Part shown: one piece after another, positions 33,439-43,209 of the stretch
How positions within the stretch are numbered: position 1 is the stretch's first letter
Layout: the number at the start of each line of letters is the position of its first letter
Assembly: GCA_011523515.1 (NCBI GenBank)
Contig: WTGO01000024.1
Span: forward strand, 1 to 64,000
Length of the DNA stretch: 64,000 nucleotides
Origin: Chloroflexota bacterium
GTDB lineage: Bacteria; Chloroflexota; Anaerolineae; Aggregatilineales; Phototrophicaceae
Reading direction: 5' to 3'
Notes under the pieces: model-generated
Seen by the model: the letters and a program-made list of their open reading frames with translations, nothing else
Databases searched by the model: none
Told to the model about the DNA's origin: nothing
Position numbers and translations under genes: made by a program

Positions 33439-34938
33439 ATGTCCAGTGACAGCGCAAGGTCTCAGCCGCGCATCGCCCTCGGCGGCATCCTGCACGAAAC
33501 CCACACCTTCATGGAGCAAGCGACGACTCTGGCCGAATTCGAGGCGCAGTCGCTGCACTCCGGAGCGGACATGATCAGCGCCATGCGCGGCTCTCGTTCC
33601 GGCATCGGCGGCATGATCGACCGCGCGACCGCACTGGGCTGGCAGCTGCTGCCGACGCTATACGCCGCGGCCATGCCCGGCGGCGCCGTCACGGCGGCGG
33701 CCTACGGTGAACTCCTGAGTGAATTGCGCGCCCGGCTGGAGCAATCCATGCCGGTCGATGGCGTGCTGCTGGCGCTGCACGGCGCGATGGTGGCCGAGGG
33801 CGAGTTGGACGCCGAGGGCGATATCGTGGCGCAGGTACGCGCGCTTGTGGGAGAATCCGTGCTTATCGTCGTCCTGCTCGACATGCACGGCAATATCAGC
33901 CAGCGCTTGGTCGAACTCGCGGATGTGCTGCTGGCTTACGACACCAACCCGCATATTGACACTTACGCGCGCGGCGTGGAAGCGGCTGCGATAATGGCGC
34001 GCTTGCTGCGGCGAGAACTGCGGCCGACGCCGGCATACGCCCGCCCGGCCCTGCTCTTGCCGGCGCAGAGCACAGGCACGGAAACCGCCCCCCTCGCGCA
34101 GGTTCATAAGCGCGCCGCGGAAATCAAAGCGCGGGACGACGTCATCTGCATCGCCGTGATGGCCGGCTTCGCCTATGCCGACACGCCCTTCACCGGGCCG
34201 AGCATCATCGTCACCACGAACGAGCAGCCGGAGCTGGCAGCCGCTTGCGCCGACGAATTGAGCGCGATCCTGTTCGAGCAGCGCCACCACGCCTCCCCCG
34301 GCTACCTCGCTCCGGCCGAGGCAGTCAAGCTGGCAGCCAGCCATGACCGGGGCCCGGTCATCCTGGTTGATTCGGCGGACAATATCGGCGGCGGCACGCC
34401 GGGCGACGGCGCCGACGCGCTAGCTGCCATGCTGGCCCACGGCGTCGACGAAGGCACAATCGTGCTGGCAGATGCGGAGGCGGTCGACATCTGTTGGCGC
34501 GCGGGACAAGCGGCGGAGGTCACGCTGACTGTCGGCGCCAAAGTCGATAGCTGGCACGGGCAGCCGGTGACCGTGAGCGGCAAGGTGCACGCCCTGTCGG
34601 ACGGGGCATTCGAGTGTGAAGTTCCTGACAATCACTTCGCGTCGTTCTACGGCAGCACAGTCCACATGGGCCGGTCTGTTTGGCTGCGCGTCGCCGGTGT
34701 GAACCTCCTCTTAACCGAGCGCAAGACGCCGCCGCTGGATCTGGCCCAACTGCGTCACATCGGTATCATCCCCGAGACACAGCGCATGATCGTCGTCAAA
34801 TCCGCCGTCGCCTACCGCGCCGCCTACATGCCCATCGCATCCGCAGCCATCGAGATGGATACCGCCGGCTTGTGCAGCGCCAATCTGTCGCGCTTTCCCT
34901 ATCGTCATATTCAACGTCCGGTTTATCCGCTGGACTGA
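33439..34938 (+). CDS. M81 family metallopeptidase (MlrC / microcystinase C-like)
   Basis: Metallopeptidase of 499 residues. The N-terminal domain begins 'RIALGGILHETHTF' (family HETNTF), with 'LLALHGAMVAEGELDAEGD' and 'LDMHGNIS' carrying metal ligands. The C-terminal MlrC domain contains 'LVDSADNIGGGTPGDGADAL'. ATG 33439 gives the usual start; the longer open frame back to 33061 is a shadow of the preceding gene. MlrC cleaves linearised microcystin, but most family members occur in amino-acid or opine catabolism clusters, and the context here fits that. Confidence 0.9.
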   Translation: MSSDSARSQPRIALGGILHETHTFMEQATTLAEFEAQSLHSGADMISAMRGSRSGIGGMIDRATALGWQLLPTLYAAAMPGGAVTAAAYGELLSELRARLEQSMPVDGVLLALHGAMVAEGELDAEGDIVAQVRALVGESVLIVVLLDMHGNISQRLVELADVLLAYDTNPHIDTYARGVEAAAIMARLLRRELRPTPAYARPALLLPAQSTGTETAPLAQVHKRAAEIKARDDVICIAVMAGFAYADTPFTGPSIIVTTNEQPELAAACADELSAILFEQRHHASPGYLAPAEAVKLAASHDRGPVILVDSADNIGGGTPGDGADALAAMLAHGVDEGTIVLADAEAVDICWRAGQAAEVTLTVGAKVDSWHGQPVTVSGKVHALSDGAFECEVPDNHFASFYGSTVHMGRSVWLRVAGVNLLLTERKTPPLDLAQLRHIGIIPETQRMIVVKSAVAYRAAYMPIASAAIEMDTAGLCSANLSRFPYRHIQRPVYPLD

Positions 34939-34969
34939 TTCGAGCCGCGCAACATTACACGCATAGAAT

Positions 34970-34998
34970 TTGCCGCATCAAGCTGTTCCCGCTATAGT
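34970..34998 (+). promoter_or_regulatory. Sigma70-type promoter upstream of the aminotransferase
   Basis: TTGCCG (34970-34975), 17-bp spacer, TATAGT (34993-34998), 57 bp before the chosen ATG at 35056. The gap after the M81 gene is 117 bp, so the aminotransferase may start a new transcript. Confidence 0.45.
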
Positions 34999-35055
34999 AT
35001 CCCTCGATATAGAAATTGCTTCTGATTATCCAAAAGTTGTTTGAATCGCAGGCTT

Positions 35056-36345
35056 ATGTCGCGTTATCAGCGGTCAGCCGAGCTATTCCAGCGGGCACAG
35101 GCGTCGCTTGCGGGCGGGGTCAGCAGCAACGTGCGCGCATTAGCGCAGCCCCCGCTTTACTTCCGCAGCGCCGCAGGCACGCAACTAGTCGACGCCGACG
35201 AAAACACCTATCTCGATTTCACGCTGTCACAGGGTCCGATGTTGCTGGGGCACAGCCCGCCGGCAGTGCTCGAATTCGTCTCGCGGACGCTGCGCGACGG
35301 CCAGCTCTATGGCGCGCAACATGAACTGGAGATCGAACTGGCTGAGCAATTCCAGCGTCATGTGCCCTGCGCCGAATTGGCGCGTTTTTGCAATTCCGGC
35401 TTCGAAGCGGCGCATGCGGCCATACGAGTGGCGCGGGCAGCGACCGGGCGCGCCAAAATCTTGCGTTTCGAAGGCCATTATCACGGCTGGTATGACGAAG
35501 CGCTCGTCAGCGCCGCGCCGTCTCTGGAGCAAGCGGGACCTGGCGACGCGCCTACGCCGGTCCTGGGCTCGGCTGGACAACTGGCGAGCGCCAGCGCCGA
35601 TGTCATAGTGCTGCCCTGGAATGATGCCGACTTGCTGCGGGGTACGCTCGAGCGACAGGGCAGCGAGATTGCCGCCGTCATCATGGAACCGGTCATGTGC
35701 AACAACGCCTGCATACCGCCTCAACCGGGTTTCCTGCAGGCGACGCGCGACTTTTGCACCGAACACGGCGTCGTGCTTGTCTTTGACGAAGTAATCACCG
35801 GCTTTCGCCTGGACCTGGGCGGGGCGCAAAGCTACTTCGGCGTCACGCCGGACCTGGCGACATTTGGCAAGGCGATGGCCAACGGCTTCCCGATTGCCTG
35901 CCTGGCCGGGGCGCGCCGCCTGATGCAGCCCATCGCCGATCTGCAAGTCAACCATTCGGGCACCTACAACAGCAATGTGATGGTCACAGCCGCGGCGTAC
36001 GCGACAATCCGAGAATTGGAGCGCCTGGACTACGGGAGCATCCACGGGCTGGGCGAGACGCTGATGAGCGGCTTGCGCCAGCGGGCGGCAAAAGCGGGCC
36101 GGTCAGTTCTGGTACAGGGCTTCGGTCCCGTCTTCCATCTTGCCTTCACCCAGCGCGAATCGATCGGCGATTACCGCGACTGCCTGGAGATCGACAAAGC
36201 GCGCAACAGCGAGTTTGTGGACGCCATGCTGGACCGCGGCATTAGGCTGCTGTCGCGGGGACTCTGGTACTTGTCAGCCGCCCACACTGAAGCCGATATA
36301 CAGTGCGCGCTGGATGCCGCCGAAGACATTTGGAGCGCCGGTTAA
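35056..36345 (+). CDS. Class III aminotransferase, glutamate-1-semialdehyde aminomutase-like
   Basis: PLP aminotransferase of 429 residues. N terminus 'FQRAQASLAGGVSSNVRAL' and 'YLDFTLSQGPMLLGHSPP' are typical of the GSA-aminomutase branch. Asp of the PLP ring pair is in 'VLVFDEVITGFR' and the Schiff-base lysine in 'ATFGKAMANGFPIA'. The genuine hemL product normally lies with haem genes; this context suggests a catabolic omega-transaminase. ATG 35056 is preferred to TTG 35041. Confidence 0.9.
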   Translation: MSRYQRSAELFQRAQASLAGGVSSNVRALAQPPLYFRSAAGTQLVDADENTYLDFTLSQGPMLLGHSPPAVLEFVSRTLRDGQLYGAQHELEIELAEQFQRHVPCAELARFCNSGFEAAHAAIRVARAATGRAKILRFEGHYHGWYDEALVSAAPSLEQAGPGDAPTPVLGSAGQLASASADVIVLPWNDADLLRGTLERQGSEIAAVIMEPVMCNNACIPPQPGFLQATRDFCTEHGVVLVFDEVITGFRLDLGGAQSYFGVTPDLATFGKAMANGFPIACLAGARRLMQPIADLQVNHSGTYNSNVMVTAAAYATIRELERLDYGSIHGLGETLMSGLRQRAAKAGRSVLVQGFGPVFHLAFTQRESIGDYRDCLEIDKARNSEFVDAMLDRGIRLLSRGLWYLSAAHTEADIQCALDAAEDIWSAG

Positions 36346-36498
36346 TGCCAGCAAATCCTTGCTGTGAGTATGCGCCGGGATTGACGCGGGAGGAGTTGCC
36401 GATGCCCTAGAAGCGGCGGACGGAAACTGATTTATTCATTAGATGGAGAAACTAGTACGAATCGCAAGCATGAACAAGAGATTCGCCAAACGTCCCGC

Positions 36499-38050
36499 AT
36501 GTTGGCGCGCAATTCGCTTTCGCGCCGCCGCTTTCTGCAGACCATGCTGACAACCGGCGCCGGCGCGCTCGTCTATTCGGCAAGCCCGTTTGGCATCGGT
36601 GGTCGCGCAGGGCGGGTCGTCCGCCACGATCGACATCGCCAATAGTTTCGGTCGCTTGAACCCGGTGCTTTCCACAGCCATCGGCGAGCTGACGGTCAAT
36701 AACGCGGTCTTCAACAAAGTGCCGGATCTGTTGGCCGGGCCGCCCACACAAGTGGATGAACTGACCTGGACCGTGGAATTCCGCCAGGGCGTGATGTTCC
36801 ACGACGGCGCCGAGATGAAGGCATCCGACTTCGCATTCACCGTGGGCCTGATTCAGAATCCGGAAACCGCGTCGCTCTTCGCCAACTTTTTGACGCCCAT
36901 AGACGGGGCGGAAGCAACGGGTGACTACTCCGCCACCATCCATCTCAACCAACCTTTTGGTCTCTTGCCGGAGCGCCTTTTCGTGATGTCGGTCCTGCCC
37001 GAAGCGACCTTCAACGACAAAGGCATGGATCGCTTCAATCTGGAACCGATCGGTACGGGTCCATTCGCTTTCCAAAACATGATCGCGCAAGACCGCGTCG
37101 AACTCTCGCGCAACGCTGATTACTTCGTCGAGGGCTTGCCGCTGTTGGACAGTCTGACCTATCGCGAAGTGCCGGAAGCCAGCGTGCGCATGGCGAATCT
37201 CGTTGCCAGCCAATCCGATGTCATGGAGCAGGTCCCGCCCGAGAGTTTCGACATCTTTGCCCGCGCGCCGGGCATCATCGCCGGCTCCGGCCCCAGCACG
37301 CGCCGCGCTTTCATCGCCTTTAACTGCACCAAGCCGCCGCTGGACGATGCGCGTGTGCGCCAGGCGCTTTCCTACGCCATCGACCGCCAAGCGATTATCG
37401 ACACGGTATTAAGCGGCAAGGGCCTGTCCGGAAACGGCTCCAGCATTCCGCCCTCAATGGACAATTACAACGCCAATGCCGACAAGTACAATTACGACCC
37501 GGATATGGCGCGGGCGCTGCTGAGTGAAGCCGGCGCCGAGGGCATCAAGCTCGAACTGATGGCCGGCTCGCTCAAATTCCTGGCCGATACCGTCACCTTG
37601 ATCAAACCAATGGTGGAAGCGGTCGGCATTGAGACCGAAATCCGTCTGATTGAAGTCGAAGCCGGTTATCAATTCGTCTTCGACCGCACCTTCGATACCT
37701 ACACAACCTGGGGCAATACCAGCGCCCTAGGCAGCGACATTGACATTCATACGCGCTGGATTTACGGACCCTTCATCGGCCGCGGCGATACGCTCTTTGG
37801 CTGGGGACCGCACAATGGCGATATCTTTGAAGAGACGCACCAGACGATGAATGCCGCCGCCGCCAGCGCCAGCGCCGACGCCGACGAGCGCCGCGCCGGC
37901 TACGACCAGGTGCAAGCGACTGTCGTGGACGAAGCGGTAGAGTTTGTCTTGTACTGGCCCGATAATCTGGGCGCCTGGCGCGACGACATTTCCGGCTACG
38001 CGCCGCCGATCGACGATGTGATTGACGCGTCCGAAATCGCCAAGGGCTAA
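36499..38050 (+). pseudogene. Family-5 ABC solute-binding protein with apparent frameshift in its Tat leader
   Basis: Mature part (frame of 36590-38050, 486 codons) is a good SBP_bac_5 protein ('WTVEFRQGVMFHDGAEMKAS', 'ALSYAIDRQAIIDTVLSGKG'). Its leader is in a different frame: the ATG at 36499 starts 'MLARNSLSRRRFLQTMLTTG', a twin-arginine signal running on to 'YSASPFG' near 36590. A single-base slip around 36575-36600 therefore separates leader from mature protein. Upstream of 36499 the leader frame stays open and resembles the N terminus of the paralogue at 41526, but it has no clear start. It may be a sequencing or assembly error, since the permeases downstream are intact, or a recent inactivation. 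Confidence 0.7.
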
Positions 38051-38059
38051 GCAGAATTC

Positions 38060-38101
38060 ACCCCTCACCCCAACCCCTCTCCCACAAGGGGAGAGGGGCT
38101 C
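38060..38101 (+). repeat. C/G-rich dispersed repeat, copy 2, with strong hairpin
   Basis: Ten-base arms CCCCTCTCCC (38074-38083) and GGGAGAGGGG (38089-38098) pair perfectly around a five-base loop, preceded by CACCCCTCACCCCAA. It lies just after the stop of the binding-protein gene and before the permease, the same relative position as the hairpin at 18302. It may protect the upstream mRNA or reduce read-through. Confidence 0.65.
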
Positions 38102-38212
38102 TAGCGCGAATAGCTGGCGATGAACCCGACTAAGCAGGCTCTTCTGGTAATGGAGACTATGGCGCCCTCTACTGCAAGCGCGAGACATTCAGGGCTGGGG
38201 GAGAAGTAAGGC

Positions 38213-39160
38213 ATGGCTCGATTCATCGCGCGGAGGCTGCTTTTTTCGCTTCCGGTTCTCTTCGGCGTAACGGTCCTTATCTATATCTTGCTCTGGTTCG
38301 CGCCGGGCGATCCCGCGCTATCCAGCCTGGGCATTTACGCCACGCCGGAGCAATTGGAGACGCTGCGGCGGCAGCTTGATCTCGACAAGCCGATTTATGT
38401 GCTCTATGTGCGCTGGCTGGGCCAGATCGTCCGCGGCGATTTCGGCGTATCCCTCATCACCAAGGAATACGTTGGCACGCTGATCGGTCACAGCCTGTCA
38501 ATTACCGCGCAGTTGACCGCAGTCTCGATGGTGATGGTGTTGCTGATCGCTTTTCCCACCGGCATCATCTCGGCCATCAAGCGCAATAGCATCAGCGATA
38601 TGCTGAGCCGCGTATTCTCGCTGCTGGGCATTTCCATGCCTAACTTCTGGCTGGCGCTGCTCTTCATTACTTTCATCGCCGTCGGTTTGGGTTGGTTCCC
38701 GCCCGGTGGTTATGTGTCGCCGGACAAGGGCATTGGTCCCTGGCTGCAATCGCTGTTTCTGCCCTCGCTATCGATTGCGGCGGCGCCGGCCTCCGCGCTC
38801 TCGCGTATGGCGCGCGCCAGCATGCTCGATGTGCTGAGCAAGGACTACATTCGCACCGCCCGCGCCAAAGGTCAGCGAGAACGCTGGGTCATCTTGCGGC
38901 ATGCGCTGCGCAATTCGATGATGGCGCCGCTGACCATCATCGGCATGCAGGTCGGTTACTTGATGGGCGGCGCGATCATCGTCGAGGTCATTTTCTTCTT
39001 TCCGGGCATGGGCCGCCTGCTGCTGGAAGCCGGTATCGACCAGGATTACTCGGTCGTGCAGGGCGTGGCGGTGGTATCGGCCGTGGCCTTCATCCTGGTC
39101 AACATGGCGATCGATTTTCTCTACACGCTGATCGACCCGCGCATTCGGGACTGGCAGTAA
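38213..39160 (+). CDS. Peptide-type ABC transporter permease (DppB-like), system 1
   Basis: Inner-membrane permease of 315 residues with six predicted helices. 'MARFIARRLLFSLPVLFGVTV' is the typical first segment, and the 'DYIRTARAKGQRERWVILRH' loop docks with the ATPase. It precedes the DppC-like gene by 11 bp. The ATPases for this system are not adjacent and may be those at 45215-47174. Confidence 0.94.
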   Translation: MARFIARRLLFSLPVLFGVTVLIYILLWFAPGDPALSSLGIYATPEQLETLRRQLDLDKPIYVLYVRWLGQIVRGDFGVSLITKEYVGTLIGHSLSITAQLTAVSMVMVLLIAFPTGIISAIKRNSISDMLSRVFSLLGISMPNFWLALLFITFIAVGLGWFPPGGYVSPDKGIGPWLQSLFLPSLSIAAAPASALSRMARASMLDVLSKDYIRTARAKGQRERWVILRHALRNSMMAPLTIIGMQVGYLMGGAIIVEVIFFFPGMGRLLLEAGIDQDYSVVQGVAVVSAVAFILVNMAIDFLYTLIDPRIRDWQ

Positions 39161-39171
39161 AGGGGCGCGCA

Positions 39172-40017
39172 GTGGCGAGACTGTGGTGGCTGCGAAACGA
39201 CCCTCTGGCGCTGATCGGGCTTGTCGTCTTGACAATCCTGGCCGTCAGCGCGGTTTTCGCCGGGCAAATCTCGCCCTTCGACCCGACCGAGCAGCACCTG
39301 TCGGACAACTTGCAGCCGCCCAGCGAGACCTACCGCTTCGGCACGGATCAATTCGGGCGCGACATCCTCAGTCGCGTGATCCACGGAACGCAGATATCGC
39401 TCGGCCTGGGTTCGCTGGCGGTGATCCTGGCGGTGACGGTCGGCACGACGATAGGTTTGGCCGCCGGTTACATTGGCGGTCGCGTCGATGAAATCATCAT
39501 GCGCGTGATCGATATTTTCTTCGCCTTCCCGCCCATCGTGCTGGCGATTTTCTTGATGGCGACCCTGGGGCCGAGCTTGCTCAATGTGGTCATCGTGGTC
39601 GCGCTGGTCACGATCCCGCAGTTCACGCGTATCGCGCGCAGCGTCGCCATCAGCGAGCGCAACCAGGATTATGTGCTCGCGGCGCGGGCGATGGGCTCGT
39701 CAACCGCGGCGATTCTGCGCCGGCATTTGCTGGTCAACGCCTTCCCGCCATTGGCCGTGCAAGTCACTGTGCTACTGGCGGACGCCATTCTTATCGAGGC
39801 GTCGCTGAGCTTTCTGGGCATCGGCGTACGCCCGCCGACGCCGACCTGGGGCGGCATCCTCAGCGCGGGACGAGACTACGTATTCACCGGGTTCTGGTGG
39901 TTCACGGTTTTCCCGGGCCTGGCGATTTTTCTCGCGGTCTTCTCGTTGAACGTCTTGGGCGACGGCTTGCGCGACTTTATCGATCCGACAACTCGCCCGC
40001 AGGGCGCTGGAAAGTAG
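39172..40017 (+). CDS. Peptide-type ABC transporter permease (DppC-like), system 1
   Basis: Permease of 281 residues ('NDPLALIGLVVLTILAVSAV', 'TDQFGRDILSRVIHGTQISL', 'YVLAARAMGSSTAAILRRHL'). The GTG at 39172 follows AAAGGGG and opens the correct N terminus; the frame extends far upstream to 38692 only as a shadow of the DppB-like gene. It forms a heterodimer with the preceding product. Confidence 0.93.
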   Translation: MARLWWLRNDPLALIGLVVLTILAVSAVFAGQISPFDPTEQHLSDNLQPPSETYRFGTDQFGRDILSRVIHGTQISLGLGSLAVILAVTVGTTIGLAAGYIGGRVDEIIMRVIDIFFAFPPIVLAIFLMATLGPSLLNVVIVVALVTIPQFTRIARSVAISERNQDYVLAARAMGSSTAAILRRHLLVNAFPPLAVQVTVLLADAILIEASLSFLGIGVRPPTPTWGGILSAGRDYVFTGFWWFTVFPGLAIFLAVFSLNVLGDGLRDFIDPTTRPQGAGK

Positions 40018-40067
40018 CGGCGCGACAACTGTCAGCTTGGCAAATCATTTGAAGGGAGCGACAACTT

Positions 40068-41090
40068 ATGAAGGTACTTGTCTCCGGCGTCACCGGACGG
40101 GTCGGCGCAAACCTCGCGCGCCAGCTGATGAGCCGCGGCCACGATGTTCGCGGGCTCGTGATGCCCGGCGACCCCAAAGCGGAAAAAGCGGTAAATCTTG
40201 GCGTGGAAGTCGTGGAGGCCGATGTTGGCGATTCGGATCGTGTGCGCGCGGCAGCGGACGGCGTCGATATCGTCATTCATCAGGCGGCGCAGATTCTGGA
40301 AGGAATCTACCCGTCTGAGCGTATGCTTGAAATCAATACCCAGTCCACGATCAGCTTGCTCGAGGGCGCGCTGGCGTCCTCAACGCCGGTCAAGCGTTTC
40401 TTGCTGGCCAGCACCGACCAGACCTACCAGCCCTTCGTCACTCATCAGGTCACCTTCTACGAAGACTCGCCGCAGCAGCCCGCCGACATTTACGCGCTGA
40501 CCAAGCTGCTTTCCGAAAATGTTTGCCGCGCTTATATGGCCGAGTACGGCCTGCCCGTCACAATTCTGCGCTATAGTTCAATCCTGGCCGCCAACGAAGT
40601 GCTCGGCGTGCTCAATCCTGTGTGGCTGAATTACTTCGTTGAGTTGGCGGTGGCAAAGAATCGCATTCCCTGGTTTGGCGCGGAGCATGTAGACGAAGCG
40701 CAAGCGATTATCGCGGACTTGTTGGAGACGCCTGACGCAGTCTGCGCCGTCACCGACCCGAACGGCAAATCCTGGGCCCTGGCTTTCACGGACGTGCGCG
40801 ATGTCGTGGCCGGCACGCTGCTGGCGCTGGAGAGCGATACCGCCATCGGCGAAGCTTTTAACATGGTGAGTCCGGTCCCGGTCGCGTACACCGCGGCTGC
40901 TCGTCTCATTGCCGACTGTACTGACCGTCCCTACCGCGATGTCAAGATGCCTTTCTATTGGGGACCGCATGTCTCCAACTCAAAAGCGCGCTCTATGCTG
41001 GGATACAATCCGCAGTACAGCTTCGACAAGATGGTGGAAACCGCCCTGGCGCACCAGCGCGGCGAAGCCATTGACCAGATCCCTAACTAG
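40068..41090 (+). CDS. NAD-dependent epimerase/dehydratase (extended SDR)
   Basis: Rossmann enzyme of 340 residues. The cofactor motif 'VSGVTGRVGANLARQL' opens the protein and the active-site Tyr-Lys pair is in 'DIYALTKLLSE', with Ser/Thr in 'LLASTDQTYQP'. These enzymes epimerise, dehydrate or reduce nucleotide sugars or hydroxy-acyl substrates. It is 50 bp after the DppC-like gene and probably acts on the imported compound. Substrate unknown. Confidence 0.88.
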   Translation: MKVLVSGVTGRVGANLARQLMSRGHDVRGLVMPGDPKAEKAVNLGVEVVEADVGDSDRVRAAADGVDIVIHQAAQILEGIYPSERMLEINTQSTISLLEGALASSTPVKRFLLASTDQTYQPFVTHQVTFYEDSPQQPADIYALTKLLSENVCRAYMAEYGLPVTILRYSSILAANEVLGVLNPVWLNYFVELAVAKNRIPWFGAEHVDEAQAIIADLLETPDAVCAVTDPNGKSWALAFTDVRDVVAGTLLALESDTAIGEAFNMVSPVPVAYTAAARLIADCTDRPYRDVKMPFYWGPHVSNSKARSMLGYNPQYSFDKMVETALAHQRGEAIDQIPN

Positions 41091-41525
41091 GGGCCGCGCC
41101 CGCAGCAGATCTCGCGCGCAGAATCAGATGCGGCAAGCAGCGTGACTCCGTCGACCGTCCGGCGTTGAACCAGAGTGCTGAGCGAGCAGCTGCGCAGCAG
41201 GCAGACGCGCGAGGGCATCGCTATGCCGGACTGCACTGGCATTTTGTTTTCACAATTCGTAACCTGCCGGCGCCCGGCTATTCCGTCGGCGTCGAATACC
41301 TTCTGCTCTTGCATCAGCCGGTTCCAATAACTGCGCTACGCGATTGACCCGCTGGGCTCGGTTTTGTCCTTGTTGGATTTCCAGCCAAGTCTTGTCATTG
41401 ATCAGCGTCACCGGCGCATCGCTGGCGATTTTGACAATCAATTGCAAGTTCGTTAGGCTATCTGGAGTGTCAGGCGCTCGATGACACCGCGCAATAGAGT
41501 TAAATTGAATAGGAGGCTTCTAAAG
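41091..41525. other. Intergenic region; no intact gene, possible regulator remnant
   Basis: No convincing gene on either strand. On the minus strand around 41100-41160 one frame reads 'RCLPHLILRARSAAG', reminiscent of the C-terminal end of LacI-type regulators, but the rest of that frame has stops, so at most it is a decayed fragment. The right end holds AGGAGG at 41511-41516, nine bases before the ATG of the next binding protein. Confidence 0.3.
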
Positions 41526-43133
41526 ATGAGTTTGCAAAAGGAACAAGTCCACGACTTCATTAAGAAGTATAACGAAGGACGCATCTCGCGCCGGCAATTC
41601 TTGCGGGCGGTCACAACCGTTGGCGGCGTCGCTGTAGCGCAGTCGATGATGCCCGGCTTCAGGCTGGCGACCGCGCTGGCGCAGGGTACGCCTGCGCAAG
41701 GCGGCACGCTCGTCGCCGCCACAATCGACAAGCCGGTCAACATGGACCCGGCCTTCGCCGAGCTGTATTCGTCGATGCAGGTGTACCAGAACGTATTCTC
41801 CAAGCTGGTTTACCTGGATCGGAACAATAATGTAACGCCGGGTTTGGCGCATTCCTGGCAGCAGCTTGATGACTCTACCTGGGAGTTCCAGATCGCCGAC
41901 AATGCTTACTTTCACAATGACGAGCATTGCACCGCCGCCGATGTCGTCTACACGTTTGACCGGCTTTTCGACCCCGAACTTGGCGCGCCGAATTCCGTGT
42001 TTTTGACGCCAATCGAGGGCGTCGAAGCAGTCGACGACTATACGGTCCGCATCAACACCAAACCGAACTGGGGCGGGCTGCTGGAGGCCTTGGGCGCGGT
42101 AGTGGAAGTAGTCAATCAAAAGGGCATTGAGGAGAACGACCCCAAGTTGGCGCCCATCGGCACAGGTCCTTTCAAGTTTGTGCAGTGGGTCAAAGACGAC
42201 TTTATCGAGCTCGAGCGTTGGGACAAGTACCATAAGCCCAATCAGCCCTATTTGGACAAGGTTATCTTTCGCGCCATCTCGGATGACACGGTGCGCTTGA
42301 CCGGCCTGCAAACCGGCGAACTCAACTGGATCGAACAGGTGCCGCTGCATCGGGCCGACGAACTGCGCGCAAGCGCTGATGTCAAAGCGAATCCGGATGG
42401 AGAGTTCTTCCCGGATATGTTTTTGATCAACTGCTCCAAGCCGCCATTTGACAAAGTGGAAGTGCGGCAGGCGCTGCAGTGGGCGCTGCACCGCGAATCG
42501 ATAGCCAATCTGGTTTGGTTCGGCCAGGCCGTGCCATCAGCGGAGCCCGTGTCGCCTTCAAATCCCTGGTACTCGGGGGGCAATGTCTATGAAGGCGGCC
42601 CCAACATCGACAAAGCGAAGGCGCTCTTGGCGCAAGCCGGTTACGAGGACGGGCTGACCATCCGCTACGCCGCGCAGCCGCAGGTGCCGACCCAGCCGCT
42701 GGTGGGCCAACTCCTGGAACAGCAGCTTGCGCCAGCCGGCTTCCGCGTTGAAGTCGAGTCCTTTGAATCGGCGCGCTGGTTCGAGGAGCTATTCACCCTG
42801 AATTACGAGATCACCGGCACCTACTGGAGCGCTACCGCCGATCCGGGCGAGCACTGCCTGTACCCGCTCTCCCACTCGGCCTCACCCTGGAATTTCTCCG
42901 CCTTCCGAGACGCGCCCGAGCTGGACAAGGCGCTGGAAGACTTCCGCTTCACACTCGATCCGGAAGCGCGCCAGCAGGCCTTCGCCAATGTCGTCAGACT
43001 CCACCAGGAGTACTCGCCGCAAGTGTTCCAGGTCAACTTCCGCCGCACATACTGGACGCAGCCGAATATTCACGGCGCGCAGACGCTGCCGACTTTGGAG
43101 CTGCGCATGGAAGACATCTGGATTGACGCCTGA
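41526..43133 (+). CDS. Family-5 ABC solute-binding protein with Tat signal, system 2
   Basis: Binding protein of 535 residues. A twin-arginine leader ('GRISRRQFLRAVTTVGGVAV') indicates export in folded form; it follows a 20-residue helical pre-sequence ('MSLQKEQVHDFIKKYNEG'). Family features include 'WEFQIADNAYFHNDEHCTAA' and 'ALQWALHRESIANLVWFG'. ATG 41526 is fixed by AGGAGG nine bases upstream. It is first in a complete five-gene transporter operon and is a paralogue of the frameshifted protein at 36499. Confidence 0.93.
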   Translation: MSLQKEQVHDFIKKYNEGRISRRQFLRAVTTVGGVAVAQSMMPGFRLATALAQGTPAQGGTLVAATIDKPVNMDPAFAELYSSMQVYQNVFSKLVYLDRNNNVTPGLAHSWQQLDDSTWEFQIADNAYFHNDEHCTAADVVYTFDRLFDPELGAPNSVFLTPIEGVEAVDDYTVRINTKPNWGGLLEALGAVVEVVNQKGIEENDPKLAPIGTGPFKFVQWVKDDFIELERWDKYHKPNQPYLDKVIFRAISDDTVRLTGLQTGELNWIEQVPLHRADELRASADVKANPDGEFFPDMFLINCSKPPFDKVEVRQALQWALHRESIANLVWFGQAVPSAEPVSPSNPWYSGGNVYEGGPNIDKAKALLAQAGYEDGLTIRYAAQPQVPTQPLVGQLLEQQLAPAGFRVEVESFESARWFEELFTLNYEITGTYWSATADPGEHCLYPLSHSASPWNFSAFRDAPELDKALEDFRFTLDPEARQQAFANVVRLHQEYSPQVFQVNFRRTYWTQPNIHGAQTLPTLELRMEDIWIDA

Positions 43134-43209
43134 TGCGATCGCTGGGCCGGGGCGTACACTGGCGCTCCGGCCCCTGTCCAACTGAGAGCCGCTCACCAGA
43201 GGCGCCACT

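Noticed and set aside
38692-39171. N-terminal extension of the DppC-like frame
   Set aside because: Overlaps the DppB-like gene; GTG 39172 with its own ribosome binding site gives the proper start.
41087-41447. Minus-strand fragments resembling a LacI-type C terminus
   Set aside because: Too short, interrupted by stops and based on a few residues; recorded only as a possible remnant.
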